From Pseudomonadota bacterium (lineage in GTDB: Bacteria > Pseudomonadota > Alphaproteobacteria > Rhizobiales > Xanthobacteraceae): 6,652 nucleotides of DNA. How positions within the stretch are numbered: position 1 is the first letter of the stretch; each line of letters opens with the position of its first letter. The stretch covers positions 1-6,652 of the forward strand of contig JAEZBA010000426.1 in NCBI GenBank assembly GCA_023430245.1, given 5' to 3'. Under the pieces are notes generated by a model. The model saw only the letters and a list, made by a program, of their open reading frames with translations, had not been told where the DNA came from and ran no database searches. The position numbers were made by a program, and so were the translations under genes. Below are positions 1 to 6,416 of this stretch, piece after piece.

Positions 1-1221
1 CTGCTCACCCAGGTCGGCATCCCGGATCCGGCCGGACGGCTGAAAAGCTATCCGCACCAATTGTCAGGCGGGCAGCGCCAGCGCGTGATGATCGCGATGG
101 CGCTCGCGAACGAGCCGGAATTGCTGATCGCCGACGAGCCGACCACCGCACTCGACGTGACCGTGCAGGCCCAGATCCTGCGGCTGCTCAAGGATCTGCA
201 GGCCCGGCTTGGCATGGCGATATTGTTCATCACCCACGACCTCGGCATCGTGCGCAAGATCGCCGACCGCGTCTGCGTCATGAACCAGGGCAAGATCGTG
301 GAGCAGGGCCCGGTCGACCAGGTGTTCAAGAAGCCCGAGCATCCCTATACGAGAGCGCTGCTCACGGCAGAGCCGACACCCGACCCCGCACCGCTGCAGC
401 CGACCGAGCCGGTGATGGTCAAGACCGACGATCTCAAGGTCTGGTTCCCGATAAAGCGCGGCATCCTTCGGTCGACCATCGGCCATATCAAAGCCGTCGA
501 CGGGATCTCGATCGAGGTGCGCAAGGGAGAAACGCTGGGCATTGTCGGCGAGTCCGGTTCCGGCAAGACCACGCTCGGGCTCGCGATATTGCGGCTGATC
601 TCGTCCGAAGGGCCCATCGTTTTCATGGGCAATGAGGTTCAGGATCTCACCTTCAAGGAGATGCTGCCCTATCGTCACGCCATGCAGGTGGTGTTTCAGG
701 ATCCCTACGGTTCGCTCAGTCCACGCCTGTCGGTTGCCGACATCATCGAGGAAGGCCTGAGGGTTCATTACCCGGACATGTCGGTGCAGGAGCGTCAGGC
801 CAAGGTGGTGAGCGCGCTCAACGATGTCGGCCTCGACCCCGATACGCGGTTCCGTTACCCGCACGAATTCTCCGGCGGCCAGCGCCAGCGCATCGCGGTC
901 GCGCGCGCCATCGTGCTACGGCCGAAATTCATCGTGCTGGACGAGCCGACATCGGCGCTCGACATGCTGATCCAGTGCCAGATCTGCGACCTGCTGCGCA
1001 ATCTGCAGAAGCGTCTCGGCCTGACCTATCTGTTCATCTCGCATGACCTCAAGGTCGTGGCCGCGCTTGCAAGCCGGCTGATCGTGATGCGCAACGGCAA
1101 GATCATGGAAGAAGGCCCGGCCAAGGAACTCTTTGCCAATCCGAAATCGGACTATACCCGGGCGTTGTTCGCGGCAGCGTTCGATCTCGAGACGGCGTCC
1201 GCCGATATCGTGGCGCAATAG
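1..1221 (+). CDS. yejF: Peptide ABC transporter ATP-binding protein, fused two-NBD, YejF-like (5' partial)
   Basis: The frame is open from the window edge, so the start and roughly 120 residues are missing if the protein has the usual length of about 530; 406 residues are visible. Residue numbers count from the edge. The first nucleotide-binding domain has lost its Walker A but keeps the signature LSGGQ (21), Walker B with D45-E46 and the H-loop H79. An oligopeptide-transporter C-terminal tail follows (HPYTRALL, about 113-120). The second domain is complete: Walker A GESGSGKT (183-190), Q-loop Q233, signature FSGGQ (290-294), Walker B D314-E315 and H348. Two ATPase halves in one chain, with FPIKRGIL opening the second, resemble E. 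coli YejF, the ATPase of the YejABEF importer for microcin C and peptides; it would energise the YejBE permeases at the inner membrane. DppD/DppF and GsiA are the alternatives; GsiA is also fused. After the second D-loop the usual VQAQI reads IQCQI, a mild oddity. Confidence 0.88.
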   Translation: MLTQVGIPDPAGRLKSYPHQLSGGQRQRVMIAMALANEPELLIADEPTTALDVTVQAQILRLLKDLQARLGMAILFITHDLGIVRKIADRVCVMNQGKIVEQGPVDQVFKKPEHPYTRALLTAEPTPDPAPLQPTEPVMVKTDDLKVWFPIKRGILRSTIGHIKAVDGISIEVRKGETLGIVGESGSGKTTLGLAILRLISSEGPIVFMGNEVQDLTFKEMLPYRHAMQVVFQDPYGSLSPRLSVADIIEEGLRVHYPDMSVQERQAKVVSALNDVGLDPDTRFRYPHEFSGGQRQRIAVARAIVLRPKFIVLDEPTSALDMLIQCQICDLLRNLQKRLGLTYLFISHDLKVVAALASRLIVMRNGKIMEEGPAKELFANPKSDYTRALFAAAFDLETASADIVAQ

Positions 1222-1335
1222 CGCTGAGCGGCGCTGCGCGCGCAGGGCTGCCAAGCCGGCGCATAACGCAAACTTGATTTAGCTTTGGCTGCCGTATGCG
1301 CAATGTCGCATGTGATCTTACATGATTGGAATCTC
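1222..1335. other. Intergenic region between yejF-like gene and dsbA-like gene
   Basis: These 114 nt hold no credible gene. A 12-bp perfect palindrome, CTGCGCGCGCAG, lies at 1234-1245, just after the yejF stop. It has no following T-run, so it is not a canonical intrinsic terminator. The stretch 1262-1288 is richer in A/T than its surroundings and contains TTGATT (1274-1279), with TATGCG 15 nt downstream at 1295-1300. That is a weak candidate promoter for the next gene. A 5-bp inverted repeat, CATGT/ACATG with a 6-nt loop, lies at 1309-1324 and is too short to interpret. Confidence 0.3.
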
Positions 1336-2013
1336 ATGCCTCGCTGCCTGCTCGTCCTGTCGCTCATCCTCGCATTGTCCGCCTTCGCCCATGCCCAGGG
1401 CCTGAAAGCGGAGCGGCCCATCGTTGGAGAAGACGGAAGTCCGGTCGCCAATCATACGATCGCGCCGGGCAGCGTGGCCGCGGCCGAGAAGCTTCCCGGC
1501 GCGGTGGTCGCCGCCAATCCGGATGGCGATGTGACGCTGGTCGAGTTCTACGATCTGAACTGTCCGTATTGCCGCCGCGCATCGGCCGATGTCGATGCTC
1601 TGCTCAAGGCGGACAAGAAGCTGCGGCTTGTTCTAGTGCCATTTCCGGTGCTCGGAATACCCTCGATCCTTGCTGGACGGGTGGAGATCGCGGTCTCTAA
1701 GAGCATTACACCGCAGGAATTCTACCGGTTTCATCGCGCTTTATATGCCGGGCGGGGCGTTATCGACGGCCAGCGCGCCCTCTCCACCGCCTCCAATTTC
1801 AAGCTCGATCTCCAGAAGATTCTCGACGCGGCCAATGAAGACGGCATTACCGACATCATGAAGGCGCATGTGCGCTTTGCCGATACGCTCGGGTTGAAGG
1901 CGACGCCATCGTACCTGATTCAGGATATCGCCATTCAGGGCCATCCCGGCCGCAAGAGCCTGAAGGCGGTGATCGACTCGGTCCGCAAATGCGGCAAGGC
2001 AGCAGCCTGCTGA
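1336..2013 (+). CDS. DsbA-family periplasmic thiol:disulfide oxidoreductase
   Basis: The ATG at 1336 gives 225 residues and puts a classic signal peptide at the very N-terminus: MPRC, a hydrophobic core at about 5-18, and a likely cleavage site after AHA (residue 20). In-frame starts at 1285 (TTG) and 1303 (ATG) would bury this signal, so I prefer 1336, although no strong Shine-Dalgarno precedes it. The mature protein has a linker, then a thioredoxin-like core: a beta strand VTLVEFYDLN leading into CPYC (76-79), a helical insert, and the cis-proline loop ATPSYLI with P191. It should form or rearrange disulfides in the periplasm. CPYC differs from the CPHC of E. coli DsbA and matches DsbG and glutaredoxins, so its redox role (oxidase, isomerase or reductase) cannot be read from sequence. 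A second cysteine pair, C219 and C225, ends the protein. The gene converges on the NlpC/P60 gene with 6 nt between stops. Confidence 0.85.
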   Translation: MPRCLLVLSLILALSAFAHAQGLKAERPIVGEDGSPVANHTIAPGSVAAAEKLPGAVVAANPDGDVTLVEFYDLNCPYCRRASADVDALLKADKKLRLVLVPFPVLGIPSILAGRVEIAVSKSITPQEFYRFHRALYAGRGVIDGQRALSTASNFKLDLQKILDAANEDGITDIMKAHVRFADTLGLKATPSYLIQDIAIQGHPGRKSLKAVIDSVRKCGKAAAC

Positions 2014-2019
2014 CGATGA

Positions 2020-2892
2020 CTATCCGCCTGATTGCGTGCGCAAGATGACTCGCCTCACCGACCTCACCTCGGAACCCGCCTCACGAATGCGCGTCAGCGC
2101 TTGATCGAGCGGTTCGACCACGACTGCCATGTGATGGGCATTGGCGTGGATAATGGTCTTACGATCGCGGACCAGCGCGACATGGCCCGGCCAGAAGATC
2201 AGGTCTCCGCGCTGCGGCATTGAGAGCGCACCAAGCACACTGACTGGCTCACCAAGCGAATTCTCCTGCATGTCGCTGTCGCGCAGGCACGTGATCCCGC
2301 AGGCTGATACCGCCACCTGCACCAGGCCGGAACAATCGATGCCGAGATTGGTCTTTCCCCCCCATAAATAGGGCGTCCCTAGGAAGCGTTCAGCCACCGC
2401 GACATAGTCGGTTTCATGCTTGTCGAGCGGCGCGAGATGTTGCGCCGGGATAAATCCGCCATGCACGGTGCGCGCAAACGGTTGCTCAATTTGCTCGACC
2501 GCAACCCGTGCGCCGAGGGGTATCGCCTCGATTGGAGGGATCTTGATGTTGGGAGCCGGAAAAACCAGCGTGCTCAACACCTGCACGCGCATGGTCGGTT
2601 CCGTAAGGGCGGTGGTGAGCGCGTTCGCCGGCATCCACCCGACATAGCCGTCAGAAGCGAGCTGACCCCAGCACCAACCGTCCTCTGTCGTTTCATAGAC
2701 CGCTATGCGTTCGCCCTTCAGCACCTCCGTTTCCAGCGGCGCGTCAGGCACCGGCGCACGCCGTAACGGCGCGCGTGGGTCGAACACTTCGCACACGGAC
2801 CCTTCGGCGAAGCGTTCGGCCTCTACTTGGCCTTCGAGATGCTTGGCAGCGAGATCGGGACGCGCCGGCGTGAGACGTGGATCGAGCGTCAC
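2020..2892 (-). CDS. C40 family peptidase: bacterial SH3 plus NlpC/P60 domains
   Basis: This 290-residue protein starts at a GTG at 2892, supported by a Shine-Dalgarno over the preceding stop codon. Residues about 33-95 form a bacterial SH3 domain (VYETTEDGWCWGQL, then DGYVGW), about 100-155 look like a second, degenerate SH3-like segment, and about 158-285 are NlpC/P60. The catalytic residues are visible: C187 in GIDCSGL, H237 in WPGHVALV and H249 in IIHAN, with WGG before the cysteine. Such enzymes cleave peptidoglycan stem peptides, commonly the D-Glu/meso-DAP bond, as in dipeptidyl-peptidase VI and YkfC. No signal peptide or lipobox is seen, so a cytoplasmic role on recycled muropeptides is more likely than wall remodelling (inference). 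It is the second gene of an operon with the aminopeptidase. A run of seven G in the WGG codons is a slippage-prone spot upstream of the catalytic cysteine. Confidence 0.87.
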   Translation of the reverse strand: MTLDPRLTPARPDLAAKHLEGQVEAERFAEGSVCEVFDPRAPLRRAPVPDAPLETEVLKGERIAVYETTEDGWCWGQLASDGYVGWMPANALTTALTEPTMRVQVLSTLVFPAPNIKIPPIEAIPLGARVAVEQIEQPFARTVHGGFIPAQHLAPLDKHETDYVAVAERFLGTPYLWGGKTNLGIDCSGLVQVAVSACGITCLRDSDMQENSLGEPVSVLGALSMPQRGDLIFWPGHVALVRDRKTIIHANAHHMAVVVEPLDQALTRIREAGSEVRSVRRVILRTQSGG

Positions 2893-2897
2893 GGATT

Positions 2898-2904
2898 CTC
2901 ACCC
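2898..2904 (-). promoter_or_regulatory. Shine-Dalgarno of the NlpC/P60 gene, overlapping the aminopeptidase stop
   Basis: On the minus strand GGGTGAG spans the TGA stop of the aminopeptidase and ends 5 nt before the GTG start at 2892. GGTGA matches the 3' part of the AGGAGGTGA consensus. It decides the GTG start and suggests coupled translation of the two peptidases. Confidence 0.6.
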
Positions 2905-4278
2905 GTAGCGTTCGCACAAAAACGCATAGAGCGCGCGGGCGGCCTGACACTCGCCGCCTTCGGGGCGGGCGGGTTTTGTTGCCGGATTCCAGCCGTAAAT
3001 GTCGAAATGCAACCACGCTTTCGCCGCGGTGACGAACTTCTGCAGGAACAGCGCGCAGGTGATCGAACCGGCAAACGCGCCGCTGCCGACATTACCGGTG
3101 TCCGCCACCTTGGAATCCAACATGGATTCGTAAGGCGCCCATAACGGCATGCGCCAGAGCGGATCGTGCTCGGCGATGCCGTGCCGCGCCATCGACGCCG
3201 CCAGCTCGCTGTCATGCACGTAGAAGGGCACAAGCTCGGGCCCGAGCGCCACCCGAGCAGCGCCCGTCAGCGTTCCGAGGTCGATCAGGAGATCGGGCGC
3301 GGCCTCGTCGGCGAGCGCCAGCGCATCGGCCAGCACCAGCCGCCCCTCAGCATCGGTATTGCCGACCTCCACGGTCAGGCCCTTGCGCGAGGGATAGACA
3401 TCGAGCGGCCGGAACGCCGAACCCGACACCGAATTCTCCACCGCCGGGATCAGCACCCGCAACGCCACCGGCAGCTTGCGGTCCATGACCATATGCGCCA
3501 GCGCCAACGCCGCCGCGGCGCCGCCCATGTCCTTCTTCATCAGCAGCATCGCGCTTGACGGCTTCAGATCGAGACCGCCGGTATCGAAGCAGACCCCCTT
3601 CCCGACCACCGTCACCTTGGGATCCGACGGATCGCCCCAATGCAGATCGATCAGACGCGGCGGACGCGCAGCGGCACGGCCGACCGCATGGATCAGCGGA
3701 AAATTCTTCAGCAGCAATTCGTCGTCGGTCACGGCCTCGATCCAGGCATCGTGACGTTCGGCCAGCAGCCGCGCCGCCTCGTGCAGCTCAGCCGGCCCCA
3801 TGTCGTTCGACGGCGTGTTGATTAGATCGCGCGCCAGCGTGACGCCCTCGACAATGCGCGACAGGTCGGCGGCATCGACGCCGTCCGGCGGCACCAGCGT
3901 CACCGATTTGGTCTTGCGCTTGCGATAGCGATCGAAGCGATAGCTGCCCAGCGCAAAGGCCAATGCTGCCAGGCGGGTATCGTGCGGCGCATTGGCGAAG
4001 CGGTAGACGCCGTCCGCCAGCAATCCCGGCAGCTTGCCCGGAAGCATCGGATTCGCGCCGGTGCCGCTGTCCTCGAGACCGAACAGAATCCCGGCGATGC
4101 CGCCGTCCGGTGCCGGTAGCGCGAGATGCGCGCCGCTCTTCGGCTCGAAGCCCGCCGCCTCGGTAAAACCGCGGGCAAGCGGCCCCAGGGTGTCCCGGAT
4201 ACCGGGCCATGTCGTTTTGGTAACAAACCAGATGGGAATGGCCGTCTCGCGGCCCGATTCGGCGAATGCGTGGTGCAT
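2899..4278 (-). CDS. Leucyl aminopeptidase family protein (M17 metallopeptidase)
   Basis: The protein has 459 residues, against about 500 for E. coli PepA; the shortfall appears to lie in the N-terminal, non-catalytic domain. The C-terminal catalytic domain is intact. Metal ligands are K227 and D232 (GKGVCFDTGG), D250 (KKDMGG), and D309 with E311 in the hallmark NTDAEGR. Catalytic K239 and R313 are also present, and their spacing reproduces that of PepA exactly (K270, D275, K282, D293, D352, E354, R356). It should remove N-terminal residues from peptides in the cytoplasm using two divalent metals. The short N-terminus makes PepA's DNA-binding role doubtful, so I give no symbol. The start is the ATG at 4278, with only a weak AAGAAG upstream. 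It leads an operon with the NlpC/P60 gene (6-nt gap) and is divergent from tadD. Whether its substrates include muropeptide fragments released by its partner is inference. Confidence 0.92.
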   Translation of the reverse strand: MHHAFAESGRETAIPIWFVTKTTWPGIRDTLGPLARGFTEAAGFEPKSGAHLALPAPDGGIAGILFGLEDSGTGANPMLPGKLPGLLADGVYRFANAPHDTRLAALAFALGSYRFDRYRKRKTKSVTLVPPDGVDAADLSRIVEGVTLARDLINTPSNDMGPAELHEAARLLAERHDAWIEAVTDDELLLKNFPLIHAVGRAAARPPRLIDLHWGDPSDPKVTVVGKGVCFDTGGLDLKPSSAMLLMKKDMGGAAAALALAHMVMDRKLPVALRVLIPAVENSVSGSAFRPLDVYPSRKGLTVEVGNTDAEGRLVLADALALADEAAPDLLIDLGTLTGAARVALGPELVPFYVHDSELAASMARHGIAEHDPLWRMPLWAPYESMLDSKVADTGNVGSGAFAGSITCALFLQKFVTAAKAWLHFDIYGWNPATKPARPEGGECQAARALYAFLCERYG

Positions 4279-4323
4279 GAGGGCTTCTTATCGGGTCCGG
4301 TGCCGCTCCGCCAAGGGGCCGCT

Positions 4324-4355
4324 TTAACCGACCGTTAGGGTTAACGCTTTATTGA
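4324..4355 (+). promoter_or_regulatory. Two tandem near-consensus CtrA-type sites upstream of tadD
   Basis: In the 123-nt divergent gap, an AT-rich patch reads TTAA-N7-TTAG (4324-4338), then TTAA-N7-TTGA (4341-4355). Each matches seven of eight defined bases of the alphaproteobacterial CtrA box TTAA-N7-TTAA, and they are 17 bp apart. The first overlaps a 6-bp inverted repeat, TTAACC/GGTTAA (4324-4329 and 4339-4344). CtrA controls pilus genes in Caulobacter, so regulation of tadD is plausible, but no site is perfect. The patch lies 46 nt upstream of the tadD ATG and 45 nt upstream of the aminopeptidase ATG, so either gene could be the target. Confidence 0.4.
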
Positions 4356-4391
4356 GCAAGGGTGGCGTGCGGGCAGTCCCCGCCGCCGATC

Positions 4392-4395
4392 GAGG
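4392..4395 (+). promoter_or_regulatory. Shine-Dalgarno of tadD
   Basis: GAGG lies 6 nt before the ATG at 4402 and supports that start. It fits with the lipoprotein signal that begins from this ATG. Confidence 0.55.
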
Positions 4396-4401
4396 CGCGC
4401 C

Positions 4402-5211
4402 ATGTATCGTTGCAAATCGACCTATCGTTTCAAATCCAGCCTTCTGGCCAGCGCGGCCATCGTCGCCGCGCTGATGCTGGGCGGCTGCCAGTCCGCCCAG
4501 ATTGGAACCATCGCCGACGCCGCCGGGCAGTCGACGCCCGAGGACAATGCGCGGCGCGAGGTGCAAATCTGGGGCGAGCGCTACGCCAAAAACCAGAAAG
4601 ACCCCGAAGCCGGCATCCGCTATGCACAAGCCTTGCGGGCCACCGGCCAGCGCGCACAGGCGGTCGCCGTGCTGCAACAAACCTCGCTCAACAATCCCAA
4701 CAATACCGCGGTTCTCGGCGCCTATGGCCGCGCGCTCGCGGATACCGGTCAGTTCGCGCAAGCGCTGGATGTCCTCAGCCGCGCGCACACGCCGGACCAG
4801 CCCGACTGGCGCATCCTGTCCGTGCAGGGCGTGGTGCTCGACCAGATGGGACGCCACCAGGACGCGCGCCGCCATTACATCGCCGCGCTGAAGATCGTTC
4901 CCGACGAGCCGTCGGTGATGTCCAATCTCGGCCTGTCCTACGCCTTGTCCAGAAATCTGAACGAAGCCGAGCAAACCTTGCGGCGGGCCAATACCGCCAC
5001 CAACCGCGAACCGCGCGTGCGACAGAATCTCGCGCTGGTCGTCGGTCTGCAGGGCCGCTTCCAGGAGGCGCAGGAGATCGCACAAGCCGACCTGTCACCG
5101 GAAGAAGCGGCCGCCAACCTGCATTATCTCAAGCAGATGCTTGCAGCGGAAAAGAACAACAAGGGCAAGCCCGCGCAGCGGGCGATTCGGCAGGCGGCGA
5201 ATAGTTCGTAG
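4402..5211 (+). CDS. tadD: TadD-like TPR lipoprotein of the Tad/Flp pilus system
   Basis: This 269-residue protein opens with a basic N-terminus (MYRCKSTYRFK), a hydrophobic stretch and the lipobox LGGC at 26-29. C29 should therefore be lipidated; the following Gln does not signal inner-membrane retention, so outer-membrane attachment is expected. Residues about 68-230 form four to five tetratricopeptide-like repeats: DPEAGIRYAQALRATGQ, TAVLGAYGRALADTGQ, DWRILSVQGVVLDQMGR, PSVMSNLGLSYALSRN, then a weaker one from about 204. TadD is known as an outer-membrane lipoprotein that helps assemble the secretin or pilus machinery of Tad systems. The architecture alone would fit many TPR lipoproteins; the name rests on the neighbouring tadC and tadB, which are transcribed towards it. 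The charged, Ala/Gln-rich tail (about 240-269) lies beyond the repeats, and part of its coding sequence is duplicated downstream. Confidence 0.8.
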   Translation: MYRCKSTYRFKSSLLASAAIVAALMLGGCQSAQIGTIADAAGQSTPEDNARREVQIWGERYAKNQKDPEAGIRYAQALRATGQRAQAVAVLQQTSLNNPNNTAVLGAYGRALADTGQFAQALDVLSRAHTPDQPDWRILSVQGVVLDQMGRHQDARRHYIAALKIVPDEPSVMSNLGLSYALSRNLNEAEQTLRRANTATNREPRVRQNLALVVGLQGRFQEAQEIAQADLSPEEAAANLHYLKQMLAAEKNNKGKPAQRAIRQAANSS

Positions 5212-5242
5212 CGCGCCTCGGCAACTGATCGCGTCACTCTGG

Positions 5243-5290
5243 CTGTCATCGCCCGCGAACGGGTCCGCGCGAAGCGCGGCCCGATGACAG
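5243..5290. repeat. Branched palindromic element, three-way-junction fold
   Basis: A perfect 9-bp outer stem, CTGTCATCG (5243-5251) with CGATGACAG (5282-5290), encloses two inner hairpins: CCCG/CGGG with loop CGAA (5252-5263), and CCGCGC/GCGCGG with loop GAA (5265-5279). Only three bases (5264, 5280, 5281) are unpaired between stems. This compact nested design is typical of dispersed REP-like palindromes. From memory, similar blocks ending in ATGACAG followed by a GGCGATTCAGTA-like phrase recur between genes in Bradyrhizobium relatives. Copy number was not checked. Confidence 0.6.
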
Positions 5291-5338
5291 GCTCCAGCGG
5301 GCGATTCAGTACGCACGGCCCCATCGATGGTTTGAAGG

Positions 5339-5360
5339 ATGCCCCGCCTTCGCGGGGCAT
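5339..5360. terminator. GC-rich hairpin between tadD and tadC, possible bidirectional terminator
   Basis: ATGCCCCGC (5339-5347) and GCGGGGCAT (5352-5360) form a perfect 9-bp stem around the tetraloop CTTC. It lies between convergent genes, so it could end transcription from both sides. There is no U-run on either strand (GACAAGCAAG follows on plus, CCTTCAAACC on minus), so it may equally be the second half of the dispersed repeat or a 3'-end stabiliser. Confidence 0.35.
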
Positions 5361-5426
5361 GACAAGCAAGCGACGGCTGCATCGATAAAAGAATGCGATC
5401 TGGCCGGATATTCGCTGAGACAGCCG

Positions 5427-6401
5427 CTATTGGATCGCCATCACGCGGATCGCGGCCGGACCGAGAATGACGATGAACAGGACCGGCAGGAAGAACAGGA
5501 TCATCGGCACGGTCAGCTTGGGCGGCAGCGCCGCCGCCTTCTTCTCGGCCTCCGACATGCGCATGTCGCGATTTTCCTGCGCCAGCACCCGCAAGGTCTG
5601 CGCCAGCGGCGTGCCGTAGCGCTCCGCCTGCTGCAACGCCATGCAGACCGATTTGACGCCCTCCATATCGGTGCGCTTGGCCAGGTTGTCGTAAGCCTGA
5701 CGCCGATCCGGAAGATAGGACAACTCGGCCGTGGTCAGCGTGAACTCCTCGGCCAGCGCAATCGATTGCGATCCGATCTCGTTCGCGACCTTCCTGAAAG
5801 CGGCCTCGATCGACATGCCGGATTCGACGCAGATCAGCAGCAAGTCGAGCGCGTCCGGAAAGGCACGGCGAATCGACAACTGGCGCTTCTGGATCTTGTT
5901 CTTCAGGAACAGCCACGGCAGATGCATGCCGACATAGGTGGCGAACAGACAGATGCCGATCTTCACGGTGATCGGCTTGTCGAGATGCAGGATGAAGAAC
6001 ACGTACAGAACCGAGATCAGCAACGCCGCGACCGGCGTCACCATCCGGAAGAACAGATAGGTGACATAAGGCGCATGGCCGCGATAGCCGGCCTGAACCA
6101 GCTTTTCCCGCGCCTCTTCCTGGCCGACCCATTTGTTGAGCTGGAAGTTCTCGACCGCCCGCTGCATGAACTGCTTGGGCGTGGCGCGCAGCGAAATCTT
6201 TTCGCCCCGCGCCATCCGCTCGCGTTCGCGCTGCCTGTTCTTTTCGCGCGCGCGCGCGACCGACTTCATCCGCCGCGGCAGCGGATCGGAGGCCAGCAGC
6301 GGCATCGCGAGCGTCAGCACCGTCGCCACCGCGGCAATCCCTGCGAGGATCATCGCGAGGAGCCGCGTGTCATTCAGGATGCCGATGATGATCTGGGTCA
6401 T
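5427..6401 (-). CDS. tadC: Tad pilus inner-membrane platform protein TadC (type II secretion F family)
   Basis: The protein has 324 residues, a normal length for TadC. Predicted membrane segments lie at about 12-34, 114-138, 146-166 and 298-320. The first is followed by a strongly charged cytoplasmic stretch (RERERMARGEK, about 58-68). The type II secretion F domain covers about 180-312 and starts with the typical FPDALDLLLICVESGMSIEAAF phrase (the last residue is near 201). It ends with KLTVPMILFFLPVLF before the last membrane helix. TadC pairs with TadB in the inner membrane and couples the motor ATPase TadA/CpaF to assembly of Flp pilins. The ATG at 6401 is 15 nt after the tadB stop, consistent with one operon; the Shine-Dalgarno (CCAGGCG) is weak. 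Transcription runs towards the convergent tadD. Confidence 0.92.
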   Translation of the reverse strand: MTQIIIGILNDTRLLAMILAGIAAVATVLTLAMPLLASDPLPRRMKSVARAREKNRQRERERMARGEKISLRATPKQFMQRAVENFQLNKWVGQEEAREKLVQAGYRGHAPYVTYLFFRMVTPVAALLISVLYVFFILHLDKPITVKIGICLFATYVGMHLPWLFLKNKIQKRQLSIRRAFPDALDLLLICVESGMSIEAAFRKVANEIGSQSIALAEEFTLTTAELSYLPDRRQAYDNLAKRTDMEGVKSVCMALQQAERYGTPLAQTLRVLAQENRDMRMSEAEKKAAALPPKLTVPMILFFLPVLFIVILGPAAIRVMAIQ

Positions 6402-6416
6402 TGATACGCCTGGACA

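Larger units (their letters stand above)
5212..5426. other. Palindrome-rich gap between convergent tadD and tadC
   Basis: These 215 nt hold no credible gene. They contain a branched palindrome (5243-5290), a CAGCGGGCGATTC copy (5295-5307) shared with the end of tadD, a 10-bp perfect palindrome CCATCGATGG (5321-5330) and a 9-bp GC-rich hairpin (5339-5360). Lying between two genes that read towards each other, the region is where both transcripts must end. No T-run follows any stem on either strand, so canonical intrinsic termination is not evident. Confidence 0.7.

Noticed and set aside
64..864. 266-codon minus-strand frame opposite the ABC ATPase
   Set aside because: The plus frame contains all ATPase motifs in order. 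The antisense frame is rich in His, Arg and Asp without any motif, a usual shadow in GC-rich DNA.
1234..1245. Palindrome CTGCGCGCGCAG as a terminator of the yejF-like gene
   Set aside because: As a hairpin it leaves only four pairs around a minimal loop and has no T-run after it. Alternating GC of this kind is common in such genomes.
1285..1335. Extended N-terminus of the DsbA-like protein from TTG 1285 or ATG 1303
   Set aside because: It would place 11-17 residues before an otherwise perfect signal peptide, which is less plausible than initiation at 1336.
4324..5085. 253-codon minus-strand frame opposite tadD
   Set aside because: It is antisense to a convincing TPR lipoprotein, has no recognisable domain, and would extend through the tadD upstream region.
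4362..5204. 280-codon plus-strand frame overlapping tadD
   Set aside because: It is Arg/Pro-rich low-complexity translation with no signal or domain, whereas the frame from 4402 has a lipobox, TPRs and a Shine-Dalgarno.
5095..6132. 345-codon minus-strand open frame across tadC and the intergenic repeat
   Set aside because: It overlaps tadC in another frame of the same strand and runs through the palindromic gap into the tadD 3' end. Its composition shows no recognisable domain.
5430..6404. 324-codon open frame on the plus strand opposite tadC
   Set aside because: It mirrors tadC codon for codon, is rich in Arg, His and Gln with no domain-like pattern, and is a by-product of G/C third-position bias. 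tadC has clear membrane segments and the F domain.
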